A model generated the notes under the pieces. That model was not told where the DNA came from and searched no databases. It saw only the letters and a program-made list of their open reading frames with translations. Below are positions 26,860 to 36,382 of a DNA stretch of 64,000 bases, in pieces (the first letter of the stretch is position 1; each line of letters opens with the position of its first letter). The DNA lies in contig CAYUXW010000005.1 of assembly GCA_964449115.1 (NCBI GenBank), positions 1-64,000 of the forward strand, read 5' to 3'. Source of the stretch: UBA1783 sp964449115. Lineage in GTDB: Bacteria > Bacillota_I > Bacilli_A > Erysipelotrichales > Erysipelotrichaceae. A program made the translations under genes and the position numbers.

Positions 26860-28581
26860 CTATTCTTCACTATGTAAATAAAGTGGCATTTCAAAAATTT
26901 CTTTTGGTTCATCAGGATAATACATATTGCAAACTGGCACTACTTCACCATTGGAGTTGATGTATCTGGCCTTTTGTATTCCTTTTTCAATATCTATCAT
27001 AAAATGCATTCCAACATATCTGTCTAATGCCAGTTTTTTAGATTCAGATAATTGATCTAAAGCGAAAGGTCTACCAACCAGAAAACCATAAAAATTAAAA
27101 TCTGTCAGATAGCCATCATAAGTAACATTATCCTGACCATAGTAATTAGAATTATAGGTTAATGGTTTTTCTGGCTCAATTAAACCTGGTACAAATTGAC
27201 ACAAATCATGTTGATGACCATATAAAGCCATATCAACGCCAATTTCATTGAGCAGTTTGGTCCACTCTAATTTTGAATCTTCATGATAACGATGTCTATT
27301 AACAAAGGTAATTGGAATATGACATAAAACCAGGGTATAGTCATATTCTTTATTTTCTTTTGATTCAATAATTTCTTCCAGCATTCTCGATTGCTCATCT
27401 CGATACATTTGAAACTTGCTGGTATCATAGTATTCCCACCAGTCATCATCATGATCTTCACCAATATCTAAAACTATTCCATAGATATTGGACAAGGTAA
27501 ATGTATAGTAGAATTTCTGGTCTTTAGAGCCTACATACTTATAAAAATCCTCAGCTTCTTTTCCTTTAATTTCATGATTCCCGCGGACATAAACTACCGG
27601 AATTTCTCCCTTGGTTATTTCATAGGCTAAAACGTTAGCGAAATTAGCATTACTTGGATATTCGACCATTCCTACCAGATCTCCCAAAAGAACAAGAAAG
27701 TCAATTTCTCCAGCACTTTTTGCACTGTTGACTGCTCCCTTTAAGCAGTGATGTACATCACTTAAAGCGACATAGCTGATTCCATCGGATGAATCTACTG
27801 GCTTAAATAAATATTCCTGTGAGATTACTTTTCCCTTAAAACCACCAAAAGGTCCTCGATAAATCATCTCTTGAACATTTATGGTATATCCTTTTGCCTT
27901 GTCAAGAACTTCTTGTGGCACAACAATTTTATGGATATGATCTTTTGAGCGCATACTTCCGGCATATAAATCATAGTATTCTACACCATCAACAATCACC
28001 CAGGCTAAAGAATCATTACTGGTTGAAAACACTATCTGATAATCATCCTCTACTGCATAAACAACAGCACCAGTGCTGATAGAGTTGCCCTTAATATGAT
28101 AACTGATAATAAAAGTCGTTATTATTATGGAACCAAGCACAAAAACTTTAATAAACTTTGTTCTTTTTTGTTCGGTAAACATCAGCCAGCCAAGTATTAT
28201 CATTAGAATACTGAAAGATAAACTGTTGAAAAATTTAGGTAAGATAAAATATAGATAATCATAAGCTCCAAAAAGCACAATGATAGCATTTAACACTGTA
28301 TTGACTAGATTTAATACAATTAGGATTATCCTTAATACCTTGCCAAATTTGTTTTCAAGTGGAAATAAAAATTGTAAAGCACTTATCAAAAGTACCAATC
28401 CCATATAAAACAAAAAAATAACAGGTAGATAAATGATAAAGAAACTTTGATTGGTATCTGCTCCCAATTGTTTTGATATTCCCGCATAATTGACCCTTAA
28501 TGCCAGCCAAAACAAAAAACATAGCAAGCTATGAAATCCAATTGAAAAGCGAAACCATTTTTGTTTGTTATTTAATTGCAT
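26860..28581 (-). CDS. Membrane metallophosphoesterase
   Basis: A 573-residue protein. The first roughly 170 residues form about five membrane segments, and a calcineurin-like phosphoesterase domain follows. Metal-site motifs are visible in order: SDVHHC, LLGDLVG, VRGNHEIKG, CHIPITFVN and YGHQHD. It probably cleaves a phosphoester at the cell surface, but the substrate is unknown. It lies next to an LTA-synthase-like gene in the same orientation, which suggests an envelope role, but a hairpin and over 130 bases separate them. Confidence 0.8.
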   Translation of the reverse strand: MQLNNKQKWFRFSIGFHSLLCFLFWLALRVNYAGISKQLGADTNQSFFIIYLPVIFLFYMGLVLLISALQFLFPLENKFGKVLRIILIVLNLVNTVLNAIIVLFGAYDYLYFILPKFFNSLSFSILMIILGWLMFTEQKRTKFIKVFVLGSIIITTFIISYHIKGNSISTGAVVYAVEDDYQIVFSTSNDSLAWVIVDGVEYYDLYAGSMRSKDHIHKIVVPQEVLDKAKGYTINVQEMIYRGPFGGFKGKVISQEYLFKPVDSSDGISYVALSDVHHCLKGAVNSAKSAGEIDFLVLLGDLVGMVEYPSNANFANVLAYEITKGEIPVVYVRGNHEIKGKEAEDFYKYVGSKDQKFYYTFTLSNIYGIVLDIGEDHDDDWWEYYDTSKFQMYRDEQSRMLEEIIESKENKEYDYTLVLCHIPITFVNRHRYHEDSKLEWTKLLNEIGVDMALYGHQHDLCQFVPGLIEPEKPLTYNSNYYGQDNVTYDGYLTDFNFYGFLVGRPFALDQLSESKKLALDRYVGMHFMIDIEKGIQKARYINSNGEVVPVCNMYYPDEPKEIFEMPLYLHSEE

Positions 28582-28643
28582 AATTAATTACCCCTTTTTA
28601 CAATTTTAGCAAAAAGCTATTTTAATAATCAAGACAGCACTAT

Positions 28644-28705
28644 AAAAGGATAGCCAGTCAAACAGATTGCATAAAGCCATTTTCTTTTAACCACTATCCT
28701 TTTTT
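28644..28705 (-). terminator. Terminator of the LTA-synthase-like gene
   Basis: AAAAGGATAG pairs with CTATCCTTTT across a 40-base loop, with a T run on the plus side. It lies right after the stop at 28716. Confidence 0.5.
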
Positions 28706-28715
28706 ATTATACTTA

Positions 28716-30884
28716 TTAATCAAGAACATAGAATAGATTGTTATTTCTATTTTTTAAATCAAATAAATTATTGTATTGTAGTTGTTCATAAAGCTTTAAC
28801 CATAATTTTTCAGTTTCTGAAGCTTCTTCAAAAGTCAAGAATTCCTGAGACTTGTGTGAATAAAAACCGTTAGCATTAATGGCAGGAATCTTTTCTTCTA
28901 ATCTGCTTAAAAATTGATTATATGGTGGAAGAGCAATACCTGCAGCTTCGTAAAGATAAGTTGACAAGTAATTTAGACTTGTACACTCTAGATACTTTTC
29001 TTCTATATCATAATTAGCCCAGATAAAGAAAGGAGCCAAATACTTATTCTGAATAGATTCCAAAGTTTCAAAATCCTGTTTTAAAACATCAATATAAAAT
29101 GATTCATCTATTTTCGGCTGATGATCACCAAAGAAAACAATCAAAACATCCTCATTTATGTTTTCAAAATAGTTGATTAAATATTCAATAGCGATATCTG
29201 ATTCATAAATTAAAGAAAGATACTGCTCAACATCAGGGTATTCCTTTTCATAGCCTACTAAAGAAATAGCCTGCTTGAAATCTTCACCACTATAGTTATA
29301 GGCCCCATGATTCTGCATACTGACACCAAAGATAAACAAGGTATCCTGATGTTGCTTTTCATATATTTCCACTATTTTTTCATACATTTCTAAATCACTG
29401 ATATATTCTCTAATAAAATGCTCTTGTGGAAAATCTTCAATAAACAGACTTTCATCAAAACCAAAATGTTCATAGGTTCTTGGGCGCTCCCAGCCATTAG
29501 CTATATATGGATGCAGCGCAATGCAATGATAATCATAAAAACTTTTCAAATAAGATACCATTGAATATGTCGGGGCTTTGATATATTGCTGATAAGGAAC
29601 TGTATTAGGTGGCAGCCAGGCCATGGTATTTCCAGTTAGAAATTCATATTCCGAATTAGCGGTATTGCCACCATATACTGAAGTCAAAACATAACCTGAA
29701 ACCACACCTTCTTTTAAAGATGAAACAAATGGCATAACCTCAATATTTGTATTTATTTCACCAATTACACTTAAGTCAGAAAAGCTTTCATTCATTATCA
29801 CGATAATGTGAGGATATTCATGTTCAGACAGTGAGCTATCCACTTCCAATGTATATTGTTCAGCTACCTTATCAATGATTTCCTCAGAATAATCACTTGG
29901 CTTAACAATATATAGTTCTCTAAATTTCATCACAAAATTTAATATATAGCCATTACTAATAGCTCCCCACTTTCTCCAATGATGAATTTTTATATTTTTA
30001 GTGTATCCAAATACTAGCACAATATTAAGTATTATATTTAACACTACTAATCCTCTTTTTTTGATTGAAATTTTATTTTTATTTTTTGGAACAGCCGTAA
30101 ATATATAGATAAGCAGTCCAAACCAGATTAACCAGCCAATTGTAATCAGCATAGGAACCGGAAACAAACTGTAGTTGCTTACAACATTTATCGCTGTAGC
30201 AACTGAAAGTAGATCAACCGGCTCAAGCAAACGATCTCTAAAACTATAGACATATACATTAACTGTAGATATGATTACAAACAACAGTGTTGCTAAAGTG
30301 ACGGAAAACTTGATTTCACGAATAATCAGATATAAAAACAAGATCGCAGTTGAAACTACCATAACTCCTAAAAATAATCTGAAATAGCCCATTGAAAGAA
30401 TCGGTACATCAATCATTATCTGAGAAATACCGACTGTTGCAAAAGAAGCAATAAAGCTGATAAATAAATCTCTTTTGAAGGTATCTTCTCTATTTAAATA
30501 TAGGACAATTTCATTAATCTGTTGAACTGCACCAGCTATAAAGTAAACGGCAAAAATTGAAAGACCAGTTGTTGTTAATCCAACAAGAATCTCTACAGGC
30601 AGATGCAACATATTCGCTATAATGCCTACCACAGAAGAAGTCAGCCAATAATTATAAAATCTAAAACTTAAATATAATGCTACAAAAGCAGCAACTAAAA
30701 AAGACAATCTTGTAATCAGATTATTTTTATCTTGTGGTTTCTTAAAAATTATTACTACTGTTCCTAAAACAGCAAGCAGACCAGTTTCAAAAATCCCAAA
30801 TAGCGAAGCCTTCATCGTCAATAGCAATAAAGAAAAGTAAGAAACAATTGTCAACAGTGTATTTATGGTTTTGTTATTTCTCAC
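28716..30884 (-). CDS. LTA synthase family membrane sulfatase-fold protein
   Basis: A 722-residue protein. The first roughly 330 residues carry many membrane helices, more than the five of classical LtaS. An extracellular sulfatase/alkaline-phosphatase-fold domain follows. It shows IVIMNESFSDLS (metal-binding Glu), GGNTANSEYEFLTG with the likely catalytic Thr, GVSMQNHGAY and FFGDHQPKID. LtaS-type enzymes transfer glycerol phosphate from phosphatidylglycerol to teichoic acids or modify surface glycans. The start is GTG, with AGGAGG eight bases upstream. Promoter-like TTGATA-16-TATAAA precedes it. Confidence 0.85.
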   Translation of the reverse strand: MRNNKTINTLLTIVSYFSLLLLTMKASLFGIFETGLLAVLGTVVIIFKKPQDKNNLITRLSFLVAAFVALYLSFRFYNYWLTSSVVGIIANMLHLPVEILVGLTTTGLSIFAVYFIAGAVQQINEIVLYLNREDTFKRDLFISFIASFATVGISQIMIDVPILSMGYFRLFLGVMVVSTAILFLYLIIREIKFSVTLATLLFVIISTVNVYVYSFRDRLLEPVDLLSVATAINVVSNYSLFPVPMLITIGWLIWFGLLIYIFTAVPKNKNKISIKKRGLVVLNIILNIVLVFGYTKNIKIHHWRKWGAISNGYILNFVMKFRELYIVKPSDYSEEIIDKVAEQYTLEVDSSLSEHEYPHIIVIMNESFSDLSVIGEINTNIEVMPFVSSLKEGVVSGYVLTSVYGGNTANSEYEFLTGNTMAWLPPNTVPYQQYIKAPTYSMVSYLKSFYDYHCIALHPYIANGWERPRTYEHFGFDESLFIEDFPQEHFIREYISDLEMYEKIVEIYEKQHQDTLFIFGVSMQNHGAYNYSGEDFKQAISLVGYEKEYPDVEQYLSLIYESDIAIEYLINYFENINEDVLIVFFGDHQPKIDESFYIDVLKQDFETLESIQNKYLAPFFIWANYDIEEKYLECTSLNYLSTYLYEAAGIALPPYNQFLSRLEEKIPAINANGFYSHKSQEFLTFEEASETEKLWLKLYEQLQYNNLFDLKNRNNNLFYVLD

Positions 30885-30943
30885 TTGTTTTTCCTCCTAT
30901 TTATATAAAATCAATAAAGATAATTAACATTTAATTTTTTATA

Positions 30944-30971
30944 TTTATAAAAATCTTCTTAAGTCTATCAA
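30944..30971 (-). promoter_or_regulatory. Promoter of the LTA-synthase-like gene
   Basis: On the minus strand: TTGATA, a 16-base spacer, TATAAA, about 60 bases before the GTG start. The rest of 30885-31054 is AT-rich with no gene seen. Confidence 0.5.
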
Positions 30972-31054
30972 AATACGAGGGCAATTGCAATAAAACCCAC
31001 AAGTTCACATATATTGAAAAATTACATTATAATCAAAAAATATGCTTGATAATT

Positions 31055-31087
31055 TAAAAACTTATTGCTCAATTAACAAGCAATAAG
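31055..31087 (-). terminator. Terminator of the sugar transport operon
   Basis: CTTATTGCT pairs with AGCAATAAG, followed by TTTTTAAATT on the minus strand. It lies about 50 bases after the ABC ATPase stop. Confidence 0.75.
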
Positions 31088-31135
31088 CCACTTATAAAAC
31101 TTCATTTTTTTCTATCGAATTAGAATCTACAAATT

Positions 31136-32287
31136 TTAAATCCTTTTTCCTTTATCATCGAAAAAATAAAAACGGTCATTTAAAAAACCAATTTTGATTT
31201 TCTCTTCTTTCAAATATAACCTGTCAAAACCCACCTTAAAACTTTCTACTGCTGTAATACTGATCTCGTTTACATTAAGATGAACTATCTGATCAGCACC
31301 AATTATTTCACTATAATCAACAACAGCTTCAATATCACCTTCATCAATAGTTATATGAACTGGTCGAATGGCTGCTGTTACTTTATCTTTTTTATGTTTT
31401 AGTGTTGTTTTAATTTCTTTTCCTAAAATATTAACTGTATAATCTTTTCCTTTGCTGATAACTGGTAAATCTTCAAAAACATTAACAGTTGGAAAACCAA
31501 TAAAACTGGCAACAAATAGATTTTTAGGATAATTGTAAACCTCTGTCACATCAGCATCCTGTTGAACAATACCATCTTTTAAAACAATAACACGTTCTGC
31601 CAGGGTCAGGGCTTCAACCTGATCGTGAGTTACATAGATAAAGGTCGTTTTCAATTTTTTATGAATTCTTTTCAACAGTCTTTGCAGTGAGGTTCTCATT
31701 AAAACATCTAAATTGGCAAATGGTTCATCCATTAAAAAAATCTTTGGCTGTCTTACCAGCGCCCTGGCAATAGCTACTCTCTGCTTTTCACCACCTGATA
31801 AATCTTCTGGAAGTCGCTCCAGTTTATCTTTTACATTTAATAGTTCAGCTATATAATGAACTTTTTCATTTATTTCTTCTCTAGGAGTATGAGCAGTCTG
31901 TAAAGGAAAGGCGATATTTTCAAATACTGTTAAACCTGGGTATAAGGCATAATTTTGAAAAACCATCGCAATATCACGATCTTCAGGTTTTATATTGTTC
32001 ATCAGCTGATTATCAAAGTAAATTTCTCCTACTGATGGAGTTTCCAATCCAGCAATCAGACGCAAAAAACTTGTTTTTCCTGATCCTGAAGGACCCAACA
32101 AAACAACAAACTCCCCATCTTTTATTGTGGCACTTACATGCTGCAAGGCAATAACTCCTTCATTGGAAGTGTATGGCATTTGTTTCTGTTTCTGTAAAAT
32201 TTTCTCTTTTCTTTTTCGATCAAAAATACCAGTAATCTGGGCAAAAGGATAAATTAAGGCCACATCATCAATTTTTATTGTTGGCAT
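31136..32287 (-). CDS. Sugar-type ABC transporter ATP-binding protein
   Basis: A 383-residue MalK/UgpC/MsmK-class ATPase. Walker A is GPSGSGKT, the signature LSGGEKQRVAIARAL, Walker B IFLMDEPFANLD, and the switch His is in YVTHDQ. A C-terminal TOBE-like regulatory region follows. A charged stretch of about 30 residues (FDRKRKEKILQKQKQ) lies between the first strand and the usual EGVIALQHVS, which ordinary MalK proteins lack. It is the last gene of the transport operon, two bases after the YesL gene, and probably energises the LplB/LplC permeases at 35457-37354. Confidence 0.9.
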   Translation of the reverse strand: MPTIKIDDVALIYPFAQITGIFDRKRKEKILQKQKQMPYTSNEGVIALQHVSATIKDGEFVVLLGPSGSGKTSFLRLIAGLETPSVGEIYFDNQLMNNIKPEDRDIAMVFQNYALYPGLTVFENIAFPLQTAHTPREEINEKVHYIAELLNVKDKLERLPEDLSGGEKQRVAIARALVRQPKIFLMDEPFANLDVLMRTSLQRLLKRIHKKLKTTFIYVTHDQVEALTLAERVIVLKDGIVQQDADVTEVYNYPKNLFVASFIGFPTVNVFEDLPVISKGKDYTVNILGKEIKTTLKHKKDKVTAAIRPVHITIDEGDIEAVVDYSEIIGADQIVHLNVNEISITAVESFKVGFDRLYLKEEKIKIGFLNDRFYFFDDKGKRI

Positions 32288-32289
32288 AA

Positions 32290-33024
32290 TTATTTACTCC
32301 TATCCTTTCTTCGTTTGTCTGAAAACTTTTTATCAATATCTACAATTGACAGCTCCTCTAGCTTTTCATCTTCTTCAGTCGATATTTCTACTTTCTGATT
32401 ATCTTCTTCAATGTTATATTCTTTTAAAAATTTTGCAATTTCTTTTTCTATTCCAGGACGAATCAAATCCAGATATAATCCTGGCACAATCAATAAGGCC
32501 AGTGGAAATATCTCAACAGACCAGATTAGGAAAATTAACAAAGCTCCGTTAAATAAACTGACAAATAATCGCTGTGAAGAAAAGTACAATGATAAACGAA
32601 TTATTGATAATACACTTCCTTCAAAATGGGCCAATACTGGCGGGATGTAGGTTACTGCCGCTACAAAAATTATACTAAGCAGGATACCAAAAGCAAAATA
32701 AACAGTTCCTAAAATTCCTGTCTTATATATTTGCCAGCCAGCATAAACTCCAACTACAAGGAAAAATATCGCTACCATAAGAAACAGGTTTAGTTTAATT
32801 CCTAACTTCAGATTATCCTTGAAAGCATTAAAGAAACCCTTTGAAACTCCTCTTCCTTTTGATGGGCCATAAACTACCCTTATTAAAGCGTAATAACCAG
32901 CACTGAAAGATGTTACTACTGTAACAATTGGTATACATCCCAGCAACGTGAAAAAGCTAATAATCAGTAAATTAGCAATTGTTTCTAAAAATTTAATAAA
33001 GGGGTTGTTGTAATTAAAATCCAT
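32290..33024 (-). CDS. YesL family (DUF624) membrane protein
   Basis: A 244-residue protein with about five membrane helices and a charged C-terminal tail of about 50 residues. YesL/DUF624 proteins are regularly found beside LplB/LplC-type sugar permeases and YesM/YesN regulators; their biochemical role is not established. The N-terminus (NPFIKFLETIANLLIISFFTLLGCIPIVT) is typical. It lies between the deacetylase and the ABC ATPase with very short gaps, so it is part of the operon. Confidence 0.8.
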   Translation of the reverse strand: MDFNYNNPFIKFLETIANLLIISFFTLLGCIPIVTVVTSFSAGYYALIRVVYGPSKGRGVSKGFFNAFKDNLKLGIKLNLFLMVAIFFLVVGVYAGWQIYKTGILGTVYFAFGILLSIIFVAAVTYIPPVLAHFEGSVLSIIRLSLYFSSQRLFVSLFNGALLIFLIWSVEIFPLALLIVPGLYLDLIRPGIEKEIAKFLKEYNIEEDNQKVEISTEEDEKLEELSIVDIDKKFSDKRRKDRSK

Positions 33025-33030
33025 AATCTT

Positions 33031-33894
33031 TTATAATGGCGTTTCTTTTATTTTCGTTAATTCTCCAGCTTTTAAGATTTCTGTTTGTCCAAAAGAAGTT
33101 TGAATATATACATCTACAGATGAAGGATTATAAATCATAGAGCCATCTACACTATATTCTAACCTATTATAGGCCCAAATATAATCCATAATCTCTCCAT
33201 TGGTCGCAAACCAGATATTTTCTTTATCCTGAGCGATATATTCTAGAGCTTTCTCAATATCCTGCCAATTATCATCACCATCAAATTCATATGCATGTCC
33301 CCACAGATAAAACAGCTTCGAAGACATTGAAAACTCTTCAACAAATTTTTTCAATAGTTCCATCAGCTTTGGATCATTATGATGACAGGTAGGATTCCAT
33401 TGTAAAAAATCATCAGGCAAATTAAAATCAGGGGTTGATACAACTGTCCTTGCTCCCTTATATCCAGCTTTAGCCAGGATAACCTTAACTTCTTCATTAA
33501 AAAAACCAAATGGATAAGCAAACATTTGCAGGGGCTTTTCTATCAGCTTTTCCAATGCTCTTTTATCTTCTACGATTTCATACATCACCAGTGGAGATTT
33601 AATTCCTACTAAGGAAGAGTGATATAATCCATGCCCTGCTACTTCATGATTCCTATAAAGACTAACTACTTCTTCCTTATTTATCTTGGATACATCTACA
33701 GGTTTATGATTAGGAGCGTTAACTATTTGCTGCTGACCTAATAAACCATAATTAATATTAAAAGTAGCTTTTATACCAAAACGATTTAATAATTCAACTA
33801 ATCTTTTATCCTGAATTACTCCATCATCATAACTTAAGGTAAAAGCTTTCTTTAGACCATCTGGCCAGAGCATAATATCAAATCTTTTTCCCAT
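33031..33894 (-). CDS. Polysaccharide deacetylase (NodB-like)
   Basis: A 287-residue carbohydrate esterase 4-like protein. The conserved start of the NodB fold is FTLSYDDGV, with the catalytic/metal Asp pair. HGLYHSSL appears where the usual HxxxH metal motif lies, and AYPFGFF matches the later motif. No signal peptide is visible, so it should act in the cytoplasm, unlike secreted CE4 enzymes. It probably removes N- or O-acetyl groups from an imported sugar. It follows the serine hydrolase, with a hairpin in the 58-base gap. Confidence 0.82.
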   Translation of the reverse strand: MGKRFDIMLWPDGLKKAFTLSYDDGVIQDKRLVELLNRFGIKATFNINYGLLGQQQIVNAPNHKPVDVSKINKEEVVSLYRNHEVAGHGLYHSSLVGIKSPLVMYEIVEDKRALEKLIEKPLQMFAYPFGFFNEEVKVILAKAGYKGARTVVSTPDFNLPDDFLQWNPTCHHNDPKLMELLKKFVEEFSMSSKLFYLWGHAYEFDGDDNWQDIEKALEYIAQDKENIWFATNGEIMDYIWAYNRLEYSVDGSMIYNPSSVDVYIQTSFGQTEILKAGELTKIKETPL

Positions 33895-33917
33895 AATAAT
33901 TTCCTCTCTAAATTAAA

Positions 33918-33944
33918 GAAGGCATTTTATAACCAGATGCCTTC
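33918..33944 (-). terminator. Hairpin between serine hydrolase and deacetylase
   Basis: A GAAGGCAT/ATGCCTTC stem followed by TTTAATTT on the minus strand. It may partly terminate transcription within the transport operon and lower expression of the last three genes. Confidence 0.55.
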
Positions 33945-33952
33945 TATTTTAT

Positions 33953-35452
33953 CTAAATCTTTTCTGCTTTAATTGGATCTGGCTGTTTCCAGAAGAAGGC
34001 AGAATTGTTCTTACTTTCAACATCTATCTTTCCATTATGGAAGTTAAATACATATGTATCTTCAATACAGGTTTCTACCCATCTTCCATGGACAATAAGT
34101 TTGTTCTGCTCATCAAAGTAGCCATCACCAAGATAGATTTGAGTTAAATCTTCTGGTTTTCCAAGATAATTGGTAAATCTGGTTCCATTAGTCGCAAATC
34201 TGATGGCTTCTTTTTTTCCTGATTTAGTTTCAAAATGCCAGACAAAACCATAGTCATCAAAATCAAAATGGAATGTATCGATATTATCAGCAGGCTGTCC
34301 TGACATAAAGTTGCCTCCAAATGGAGTTAATATGCCACTGGTCAGTTTGTATTTTATCCCTGTCACTTCCCTTATAACCGGGCTGAATGGCTGACATAAT
34401 GGATTACCAATATTCAATCTTTTCAGCTTGTGATTTAATTTGTCATAAGCTTCCCTGTTTTCTGGTAGCGAACTGTTTTCAGTAACCTTATCTACAAAAT
34501 CCCAGGTAATATCCAGAGTAGCCTGAGCCCAGTGAGCACCTGCTGCTGTTTCGGTAATACCAATTATCATATCCTGTTCTGGAAGCACAATGGTAAATTG
34601 ACCCATTGCTCCATCAGCGCGATATGCTCTATCGGGCTTGCACATCCAGATTTGAAAACCATATCCTAAAAAGTTATCTGATGCTGCTGGATTATTGATA
34701 GCTTCAGTTGCTGAATCATTTTGATTGCTGATGGCTAATTTAACATAGTCTTCAGCCAGGATTCTTTCATTTTCCCACATGCCACCATCAGCATATAGCT
34801 TCATCAGTCTGAAATTATCTTCCAAAGTGGCAAACAATCCCCCACCGCCAACTTCCATTCCATCAGGCATGCAGGCCCAACGCAGGTTATCAGGATTAAT
34901 TCCAATTTTGTTGAATAATCTTGGAGTCAGATAATCATGCAGACCAAGCCCTGTTTTTTTACGGACAATAGCCCCAAGCATGGTAGAACCTGTTGAATTA
35001 TACATATAGGTTGTACCAGGTTTGTGATTAACTGGGGTATGAAGAAATTCTCTAATCCAATCTTCGCTTGGTTTAGGCATTGTATCCATGCCACAGCCCA
35101 TACATAAAACATCAAAAACTGTTAAAAGTTTTAAATTTTCACTTGGATTTTCTGGTGCTTCATCAGGAAAAATGTCAATTAAACGCTCGTTTAAATCCAA
35201 GATTCCTTCAGTATAGGCAATACCGACCGCTGTTGCGGCATAGGTTTTAGTATGACTCTGTAAACCATGACGTAAATTAGGGCCATAGGGAGTCCACCAG
35301 CCTTGAGCAATCAGTTTATTATGACGCATAATCATTAAACCATGCATCTCGGTTTGACTTTTTTCTAGATTGTCTATATATTCGCAGATCAATTCACTAG
35401 GAATACCGACCTGTTCTGGGGTTGCTGTTTCAAATGGTTTTCTATATTCCAT
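33953..35452 (-). CDS. Serine hydrolase of the beta-lactamase/esterase class C family
   Basis: A 499-residue protein. The beta-lactamase-like domain (about 1-330) has SHTKTYAA, the SxxK catalytic motif, and YNSTGS as the YxN-type motif. A C-terminal region of about 140 residues, probably a lipocalin-like beta domain, follows. No signal peptide is present. Members act as esterases, amidases or D-amino peptidases. It lies in the sugar transport operon four bases after a permease, so an esterase role on imported substrate is plausible but unproven. Confidence 0.83.
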   Translation of the reverse strand: MEYRKPFETATPEQVGIPSELICEYIDNLEKSQTEMHGLMIMRHNKLIAQGWWTPYGPNLRHGLQSHTKTYAATAVGIAYTEGILDLNERLIDIFPDEAPENPSENLKLLTVFDVLCMGCGMDTMPKPSEDWIREFLHTPVNHKPGTTYMYNSTGSTMLGAIVRKKTGLGLHDYLTPRLFNKIGINPDNLRWACMPDGMEVGGGGLFATLEDNFRLMKLYADGGMWENERILAEDYVKLAISNQNDSATEAINNPAASDNFLGYGFQIWMCKPDRAYRADGAMGQFTIVLPEQDMIIGITETAAGAHWAQATLDITWDFVDKVTENSSLPENREAYDKLNHKLKRLNIGNPLCQPFSPVIREVTGIKYKLTSGILTPFGGNFMSGQPADNIDTFHFDFDDYGFVWHFETKSGKKEAIRFATNGTRFTNYLGKPEDLTQIYLGDGYFDEQNKLIVHGRWVETCIEDTYVFNFHNGKIDVESKNNSAFFWKQPDPIKAEKI

Positions 35453-35456
35453 AATA

Positions 35457-36371
35457 TTATCCTTTAACTCCTCCTATTACCATTCCTTTAATTAATTCCT
35501 TTTGAATAAATGGATAGACCATCAGAATTGGAATCAAAGCAATAATCGCAATAGCCATACGGGCGCTTTCTGTTGGCAGACTTCTTTGAGCCAGCAATAT
35601 TGCTTCATTGGACAAATCCGTAGTTTTTAAAAACTGAATACTGTCCATCAGTTTTTTCAGATAAACCTGAATAGTTAACAATTTCTGATCTTTAATATAA
35701 TACAAGCCACTTGTCCAGTTATTCCAATAACCTAATGCTGCAAACAGTCCGATTGTCGTCATGATTGGTTTTGAAAGTGGCACCATTATTCTGGAATATA
35801 TAGTCCAGTCTTTAGCCCCATCCAGGCGGGCTGCTTCAATAATGGAATATGGAACATTGGCTAAGAAATAGTTTCTTACCATCAATACACCCATCCCATT
35901 CATCAAAGCACCAGGAATTATGTAAGCCCACAAAGTATCTTTGATATTGAAAATTCTAGTCCATACAATATAGGTAGCTGTCATGCCACCATTAAATAAC
36001 ATCGTAAAAAACAGGATAAAGGCAAAAATATTTCTCGGTTTGAAATCTCTTCTTGAAAGTGGATAGGCAAACATTGAAGTGATGGTCAGATTCATTATTG
36101 TTCCAATTACTGTTACGATAATTGTTAAACTGTAGGCTCTGGTTATAGTTGCTCTTTTTGCCCACATAAAGGCATAGGCATCTAAAGACCACTGATCAGG
36201 TATAAAACGATAGCCCTGTAAAAGCGAATTCTCTGATGAAAATGAAACAGTAAGCATCAATATCAATGGAACAACACAAAACAAAGCAAGAAGAATCATT
36301 ACTACTAAAGCCAGATAATGAAACTCTTTTTCACCTTTCATCAATAATATTTTATTTTTCTTTTCTTTCAT
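35457..36371 (-). CDS. Carbohydrate ABC transporter permease, LplC type
   Basis: A 304-residue inner membrane permease with six predicted helices. The EAA loop EAARLDGAKDWTIYSRIMVPLSKP contacts the ATPase. The ending (YPFIQKELIKGMVIGGVKG) is typical of LplC/YtcP-type permeases. It pairs with the permease at 36383. These systems import oligosaccharides in Bacillota. Confidence 0.93.
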   Translation of the reverse strand: MKEKKNKILLMKGEKEFHYLALVVMILLALFCVVPLILMLTVSFSSENSLLQGYRFIPDQWSLDAYAFMWAKRATITRAYSLTIIVTVIGTIMNLTITSMFAYPLSRRDFKPRNIFAFILFFTMLFNGGMTATYIVWTRIFNIKDTLWAYIIPGALMNGMGVLMVRNYFLANVPYSIIEAARLDGAKDWTIYSRIMVPLSKPIMTTIGLFAALGYWNNWTSGLYYIKDQKLLTIQVYLKKLMDSIQFLKTTDLSNEAILLAQRSLPTESARMAIAIIALIPILMVYPFIQKELIKGMVIGGVKG

Positions 36372-36382
36372 AAATATTACTC